Assembly: GCA_002633115.1 (NCBI GenBank)
Contig: NWBJ01000022.1
Coordinates: 1-36,638 of the forward strand
Direction: 5' to 3'
DNA from: Muribaculaceae bacterium Zag1
GTDB lineage: Bacteria; Bacteroidota; Bacteroidia; Bacteroidales; Muribaculaceae
DNA: 36,638 bases
Part shown: piece by piece, positions 32,775 to 36,638 of the stretch
Layout: every line of letters starts with the position of its first letter
Position numbering within the stretch: position 1 is the first letter of the stretch
Program-made: the position numbers and the translations under genes
The notes under the pieces: generated by a model
Seen by the model: only the letters and a program-made list of their open reading frames with translations
What the model was told of the DNA's origin: nothing
Database searches by the model: none

Positions 32775-33581
32775 ATGAAGAAGAAACCCAAAACCAGTTT
32801 TAGCGACTATCAGAAACAGCGTAAGGCAGAACAGACGAAGATGACACAAGAACAGAGTGCGTTACCCGAAAACGGCGCTCCGATTACAGTGATAGAAACA
32901 GACCCCGAGCCTATGGAAACCTGTGCCGCGACTGACGAACATCAGGACAAATCCGGAGCGTCTGTTCCGGCATCTACCAATACCCAAGAAGTATTGAATA
33001 TATTGACGGATATCTTCGCGCAGATAAGGTCTTTGGGAACCCTGCTTCAAGAGGATGCTTCTGTCAAGCTCCGGCAGATGGTGGAAGGCATCAAACTGGC
33101 AAACATGAGTCTGGACGACTTCTATCAACAGGCTCTTTGTCTGCCAGCAGAAATTGACGCAAAGTTAAAGGCGTTGCCGAAAGCAATAACGTTCGTAATC
33201 CAGCCCCAAACCATTCAAACGGTTCATGATACTTTCGCTGCTGTCTGCAATGCCTCCAAAGGCGAGTTTAAGAAAGAGGCCGAAGAGTCCGCCAAGCGCA
33301 TCCTCGTCCTGTTTGATGCCCTCGAAGCTAGATTGAAGGAACGCGAGCAACAAGTAGCGGGCAATGGCAACATTGTCTTGCCCAAGTCCACCTTCTTTCT
33401 GCTCGTCATCATGCTTGTGATATTTGCAGCTTTCTTCATGGCCACTTACTTGCTCAATTCCCAGTTCTGGCACATAGACGCTATGCAAAGTTTAGGCAAC
33501 AAGATATTGACGTTTGGCGGTGCCTACATTGCCCTATACTTCGGTTTCATGTATCTACGACAAAGGCTCAAAAATAGATGA
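32775..33581 (+). CDS. Two-TM membrane protein linked to the relaxase, unknown function
   Basis: A 268-residue protein starting 15 bp after the relaxase stop. A basic N-terminus (MKKKPKTSFSDYQKQRKAEQTK) and a polar 30-70 stretch are followed by a predicted helical region (about 70-195, with EFKKEAEESAKRILVLFDALEARLKEREQQ as a likely coiled coil). Two membrane helices lie at about 204-227 and 243-261, and the C-terminus is basic (LRQRLKNR). The long N-terminal part is therefore probably cytoplasmic. No known family recognised. Placement suggests docking of the relaxosome at the membrane or at a helper secretion system. It overlaps by 27 bp the end of the convergent phage frame. Confidence 0.75.
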   Translation: MKKKPKTSFSDYQKQRKAEQTKMTQEQSALPENGAPITVIETDPEPMETCAATDEHQDKSGASVPASTNTQEVLNILTDIFAQIRSLGTLLQEDASVKLRQMVEGIKLANMSLDDFYQQALCLPAEIDAKLKALPKAITFVIQPQTIQTVHDTFAAVCNASKGEFKKEAEESAKRILVLFDALEARLKEREQQVAGNGNIVLPKSTFFLLVIMLVIFAAFFMATYLLNSQFWHIDAMQSLGNKILTFGGAYIALYFGFMYLRQRLKNR

Positions 33582-34001
33582 TTCGCAATGCTCAAGACGG
33601 CCTTCTGCCGCCTCCGTCCGTTGGGCGGTACACCCCTCCCCGGCGAGCAGCGAGCCAATGAGGCGGTCGACGCGCTGCTTGGAGGCAGGCGCGAGGTTGG
33701 CTGTCTGCGTGACGGCGAAGCCGTTGGGGGTGAACACCACGTCGAGGGCCGGCACGGCACGGCGCAGGGCCTCGGTGGCGACAAGATGCGCTGCGGCCTG
33801 CCGCAGATCATCGCCGGCGCTGCGGGCACACACGGCCTCGAAGCTGTCAGCCGAGAAGAAGTTGGCCTCGGCCCACAGCTCTGCGGCCACGAGGTCGGGA
33901 AATATGCGCTCGTAGAGGGGTGTCTCGCCCCGCACGGCGGTAATGCTGTTCGGCACGAAGGCCAACAGGGTGTCGTTATCGGTAATGAGTTGAGGAGTCA
34001 T
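33555..34001 (-). CDS. Phage DUF6712-like protein, C-terminally truncated at the element boundary
   Basis: A 148-residue frame. Residues 1 to about 120 match the DUF6712 pattern of Bacteroides prophages: MTPQLITDNDTLLAFVPN, then LVATEALRRAVPALDVVFTPNGFAVTQTANLAPASKQRVDRLIGSLL. Family members known to me are roughly twice as long. Here the frame runs out in residues (CESSIFEPLS) encoded by the end of the mobile element's membrane protein gene, so the tail is not native. The gene is GC-rich like the portal-like gene upstream and unlike the element. Probably a disrupted structural gene from a head-tail region. Confidence 0.7.
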   Translation of the reverse strand: MTPQLITDNDTLLAFVPNSITAVRGETPLYERIFPDLVAAELWAEANFFSADSFEAVCARSAGDDLRQAAAHLVATEALRRAVPALDVVFTPNGFAVTQTANLAPASKQRVDRLIGSLLAGEGCTAQRTEAAEGRLEHCESSIFEPLS

Positions 34002-34050
34002 GAGTTGATGTGTTGATGGGTTTTTGATGGAGTGAAGAGGGCGGGTTGAT

Positions 34051-34079
34051 GGGTACTCGTCAACCGGGTACTCATCAAC
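34051..34079. repeat. Tandem 14-bp repeat between the two phage genes
   Basis: GGGTACTCGTCAAC (34051-34064) is followed after one base by GGGTACTCATCAAC (34066-34079), one mismatch. With the preceding GTTGATGGGTACTC it can also form an imperfect stem. It lies in the 87-bp gap before the DUF6712 start. Confidence 0.6.
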
Positions 34080-34088
34080 TCGTCACAC

Positions 34089-35417
34089 TCATTCACTCGT
34101 TACCTCCTTGGCGTCTTGGTGTTCGTCGAGGGTGGAGAGCTGCATGAAGGGCACGGTCGGTTTCACGCCTGCCCAGCCGTTAAGCCGTATGATAATGCGG
34201 TGGACGGTGAAAAGCAAGTCGTGATAGGGTTTCTGAAGGTCCTGGGCGATGGTGTACAGCTCGCGCTTGTCAGAGCCGCTGTTGTTGCTCTGCCCCTTGC
34301 CGGGCACGGAGCCGACGAGGTTGGAGTGCACACGCATCGTGAAGCACATCATATTGACGGCCTCCTGAATGTCGCTCTCCCAATCGCCTCCCTCCTTGGA
34401 GTCATCGACCTTGTTTATCACGACGTCGTGCCGCTCCTTGCCGTCGGGGGTGATGTAGAAGGTGGAGAACCAGGCTTTGCCGCTGTTCTCGGCGCCGGTG
34501 AGGAAGTCGAGTATCGACTGCTTCTCACGCACGATGCGCTCCTGCTGCTGGCGGCGGTCGGTTATGCCCTCGGCGCGGAATATCGAATCCCAGTATTTGG
34601 CCGAGATTTCGATATGGTACTTTATCGGAGCCGAGTTGCGCAGCTTGGCCTCCTTGGCCAGGCCGATGAGCTGCTTGATGTTGTACCACTTGCCCCGGAA
34701 CAGTGCGGCATAGTACGGAATGGGGTAATAGGTGCTGTCGGGCGTAGGCACGCGGCTCACGACGGCGAACTTCCGCGCCTTGGTGCCCGAGGCGAGGCGT
34801 TCTTGAAGGTCGGGCCACGGCGCGGCGGGGGCGAGCAGGTCAATGACCTCGATGTCCTTGCGGTCGGCAGGCATCACCTGCTGCCGCCAGTTGGCGTAGA
34901 GCACGAAGGGTATTTTGCCCTTGCCGTCGGCGGGGGCGAAGCGGCAGTAGCAGGCCTCCTTGCGCAGCAGGCGCACGGCCTTGGTGCCGTCGGCGTTGAG
35001 GATTATTACCGAAACGGCGAACCCGAAGTGCTTGAAGTCCTGGCACACGCCGAGGAAGTAGGCCGGCAGGTCGTTGGAGAGCATAAAGTCCTCGACCTCG
35101 GCCTCTATTCTCGGTCTATTGGAGTCTGTTGTGTCTGTCGGAGTCTGAGCGGGCAAAGCGTAGCAAAGCCCGCTCCCGTAGCAGACCTCGGCATTGAAAA
35201 GCTGGCAGGTGGCCAACGTCTCGTCCTTCTCAATGAGGTCGATGATGTCGTAGGGCATTTGGTTGTCCGCGCCCCACGGCATATACGACAGCTTGCTGTC
35301 GATGACGGTGGGCAGCGTGTCGATGTCCTCCTTGAACACCGCCTGGCTGTTGACGGTGAAAGCGGCCCTGCCGCGCACACCGGGAATATTCTCGACTGAA
35401 GAAAAAAGTAAGTCCAT
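34089..35417 (-). CDS. Phage portal-like protein
   Basis: A 442-residue protein resembling portal proteins of Bacteroidetes phages, which form the ring through which DNA enters the head. Supporting segments: the N-terminal SYMPWGADNQMPYDIIDLIEKDETLATCQLFNAEVCYGSGL; the middle KWYNIKQLIGLAKEAKLRNSAPIKYHIEIS; and the C-terminal block GSDKRELYTIAQDLQKPYHDLL with IIIRLNGW. The order of an adaptor-like DUF6712 gene just downstream fits a head-assembly module. Base composition is GC-rich with mostly G/C third positions. No ribosome-site or promoter is clear; a weak TAACTTCG lies at 35437-35444 on this strand. Family call by pattern only. Confidence 0.65.
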   Translation of the reverse strand: MDLLFSSVENIPGVRGRAAFTVNSQAVFKEDIDTLPTVIDSKLSYMPWGADNQMPYDIIDLIEKDETLATCQLFNAEVCYGSGLCYALPAQTPTDTTDSNRPRIEAEVEDFMLSNDLPAYFLGVCQDFKHFGFAVSVIILNADGTKAVRLLRKEACYCRFAPADGKGKIPFVLYANWRQQVMPADRKDIEVIDLLAPAAPWPDLQERLASGTKARKFAVVSRVPTPDSTYYPIPYYAALFRGKWYNIKQLIGLAKEAKLRNSAPIKYHIEISAKYWDSIFRAEGITDRRQQQERIVREKQSILDFLTGAENSGKAWFSTFYITPDGKERHDVVINKVDDSKEGGDWESDIQEAVNMMCFTMRVHSNLVGSVPGKGQSNNSGSDKRELYTIAQDLQKPYHDLLFTVHRIIIRLNGWAGVKPTVPFMQLSTLDEHQDAKEVTSE

Positions 35418-35476
35418 AACTTGCTGATGTTTTCAGCGAAGTTACGGACTTTATGAGGAGGCGGAAAAGACGCGGA

Positions 35477-36532
35477 TTAACGTGTAGTTATGTATGCGAC
35501 AGATGCCGTCTGCTTTTTATCTGCTGGAATACTCGAAGTTAAAATCTCAGGGATAGGTAACAATCCCGTTTCATCAAGGATTTTATCAATCTCAAATAAA
35601 ATCTCGTGATACAGAATTACCTTTGCAGCAGTTTCTTTGTCCGAAGGCAATCCGATAATTCCGGCTACGCTATCAATATCAAAATGTTGCATAAATGAGT
35701 TTGCAGCAGCTTTGGCCCATTGCCCTGCGGATTTGCTTATTGCATCGTTGCCGTCGAGTACCGGAATTGTCAGTCGTTGGTTTTCATCAAGTACACCGAA
35801 TTTATGGCAGTCCTGCAACATTTCAGGAGTTAAATCCTCACCTTTCAACAAGTTTTTTAATGCTTTTATTATATTTGTTTTGATGAATACCGTGCATAAG
35901 TAGGCATTAGAATTCTCTCCCCAAGCGAACTTGAAGCGATGTTTATCTCCAAGCCCCATTCCATTTGTGCCATAAACTTCAATTTCCGGGCGAAAGAAGT
36001 AAAACACACCATTCCACGTCATACTATCGGTGTGGCAGATCGTGGAATTTTGTTGAGAAACATTCAGATGGCCCCATATAATATCATCAAAAACAAGAGA
36101 ATGAACCAAAGGAAACGCAGAAGCTCTATATCCGACACTATCCAACGTCGCTAAAAAAACTTGCATCTGAGGGCGTGTATCTTCAATAATATTTTTAGCC
36201 ATCAAATTAGCCTGTGTTCTTAGGCTGTTCATAGCAATACTGTCGATGAACGGTATTGCAGAATGGTATTCTCCGTTGTTACAATACACCATTCCTTGAC
36301 GCATCAACAGGGTTGTGTCAATATCGGCAAACTCAAAGCCTGATATTTCCAGGCTGTCGAATGATTGTGGCTTGTCCCACAACTTTTTAAGCAACTCAAA
36401 GTTACGGCCTTGTTTAATCACCTCATCCGGCGATTGTCCGCTGTAACTGATGAATGGCACATAAGACCAATCGTTTATCGCTGCATAAGCGATAAACGGG
36501 ATAAGGCATATTAGGAGTAATAATCTACGCAT
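35477..36532 (-). CDS. Secreted protein of unknown function
   Basis: A 351-residue protein that I do not recognise. The N-terminus MRRLLLLICLIPFIAYAAIN is a signal peptide, so it is exported. The body is mixed alpha/beta with notable stretches LEISGFEFADIDTTLLMRQGMVYCNNGEYHSAIPFID (tetratricopeptide-like helices) and WNGVFYFFRPEIEVYGTNGMG. The gene is AT-rich and contrasts with the GC-rich phage genes 59 bp downstream in the same direction, so it belongs to a different layer of the chromosome. A complete promoter lies just upstream. Confidence 0.75.
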   Translation of the reverse strand: MRRLLLLICLIPFIAYAAINDWSYVPFISYSGQSPDEVIKQGRNFELLKKLWDKPQSFDSLEISGFEFADIDTTLLMRQGMVYCNNGEYHSAIPFIDSIAMNSLRTQANLMAKNIIEDTRPQMQVFLATLDSVGYRASAFPLVHSLVFDDIIWGHLNVSQQNSTICHTDSMTWNGVFYFFRPEIEVYGTNGMGLGDKHRFKFAWGENSNAYLCTVFIKTNIIKALKNLLKGEDLTPEMLQDCHKFGVLDENQRLTIPVLDGNDAISKSAGQWAKAAANSFMQHFDIDSVAGIIGLPSDKETAAKVILYHEILFEIDKILDETGLLPIPEILTSSIPADKKQTASVAYITTR

Positions 36533-36564
36533 CGGAATTTTTATAAGAGGATTTATTTATATCG

Positions 36565-36596
36565 CAAAGTTAGCTATTTTCCGCGGATTGCACAAA
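36565..36596 (-). promoter_or_regulatory. Promoter of the secreted-protein gene
   Basis: Minus strand: TTTG (36593-36596), 20 nt spacer, TAACTTTG (36565-36572). Both boxes match the Bacteroidales consensus exactly, with ideal spacing, 33 nt from the start codon. Confidence 0.8.
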
Positions 36597-36638
36597 CAAT
36601 TAGAGAAAAACCTCAGGGTTACCGCACGAATTTTAATA

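Larger units (their letters stand above)
26652..33581 (+). mobile_element. Integrative and mobilizable element with tandem integrases and MobC/relaxase
   Basis: Seven co-oriented genes form a mobilization unit: two tyrosine integrases, a winged-helix-like protein, an excisionase-like HTH protein, MobC, a MOBP-type relaxase and a membrane protein. No conjugative coupling protein or type IV secretion genes are present, so transfer would depend on a helper element. Limits given are those of the outermost genes; the real ends lie in the flanks (left within 25990-26651, right close to 33582-33640 where base composition jumps to GC-rich phage genes). Confidence 0.8.
33582..35417 (-). mobile_element. 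Prophage remnant (portal-like and DUF6712 genes)
   Basis: Two GC-rich, co-oriented phage morphogenesis genes stand alone between the mobile element and an AT-rich host-like gene. No terminase, capsid, tail, integrase or lysis gene accompanies them in the window. Confidence 0.55.

Noticed and set aside
26652-33640. Direct repeats as attL/attR of the mobile element
   Set aside because: Only 6-7 bp matches (such as GATTCG or CTGCCG) were found between the flanks, which is no better than chance.
34116-35399. A 427-codon plus-strand frame opposite the portal-like gene
   Set aside because: It mirrors the GC-rich portal-like gene, has a His/Gly/Val-rich shadow composition and no recognisable domain; stop-free antisense frames are expected at high GC3.

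Overview
The window looks like chromosome from a gut Bacteroidales bacterium, probably near Bacteroides/Muribaculaceae. The evidence is a SusC/SusD pair, several lipoproteins with acidic residues after the lipobox Cys, a DUF3575/Mfa2/DUF6562 fimbria-type operon, a UpxY-type NusG paralogue, an EF-G2-type elongation factor, a Bacteroidales-type relaxase/MobC pair, and promoters of the form TTTG-N20-TAnnTTTG. I see no rRNA, tRNA or CRISPR array.

Layout. (1) 148-7941, plus strand: a SusC-like TonB-dependent transporter, a SusD-like lipoprotein and two further surface lipoproteins. This is a glycan or nutrient uptake operon with no enzyme gene in view. It is followed by a cluster of strong palindromes (7971-8186). 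(2) 8568-14739, plus strand: a fimbria-type operon made of an OmpA/DUF3575 protein, a GC-rich FimB/Mfa2-like lipoprotein, a 932-residue DUF6562 lipoprotein with a beta-helix/GLUG-like C-terminal half, and a shorter DUF6562 paralogue. (3) 14843-16524, plus strand: an orphan UpxY-type antiterminator and a tyrosine recombinase of the Bacteroidetes class that lacks the canonical first Arg. (4) 16688-25873, minus strand: an M64 metallopeptidase, the EF-G2 paralogue, and a probable operon glyS / FKBP lipoprotein / dusB / DUF2807 protein / Wzx-type flippase.

(5) 26652-33581, plus strand: a compact integrative and mobilizable element with two tandem tyrosine integrases, a winged-helix-like protein, an excisionase-like HTH protein, MobC, a MOBP-type relaxase and a two-TM membrane protein. 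(6) 33582-35417, minus strand: GC-rich phage morphogenesis remnants (a portal-like protein and a DUF6712 protein cut short at the element boundary). (7) 35477-36532, minus strand: an AT-rich secreted protein I do not recognise, behind a textbook Bacteroidales promoter.

The clearest structure outside the genes is a set of tandem heptanucleotide repeats. The unit sequence differs from site to site but the period is always 7 nt. They fill several intergenic gaps of the backbone, and I did not see them in the mobile element. Other notable points are a G-run 11-bp tandem repeat between convergent genes, the regulator-plus-recombinase pair beside the fimbrial operon with no evident target operon, an elongation factor that has lost its GTPase catalytic residues, and a mobile element/phage junction whose other half is missing from the left flank.
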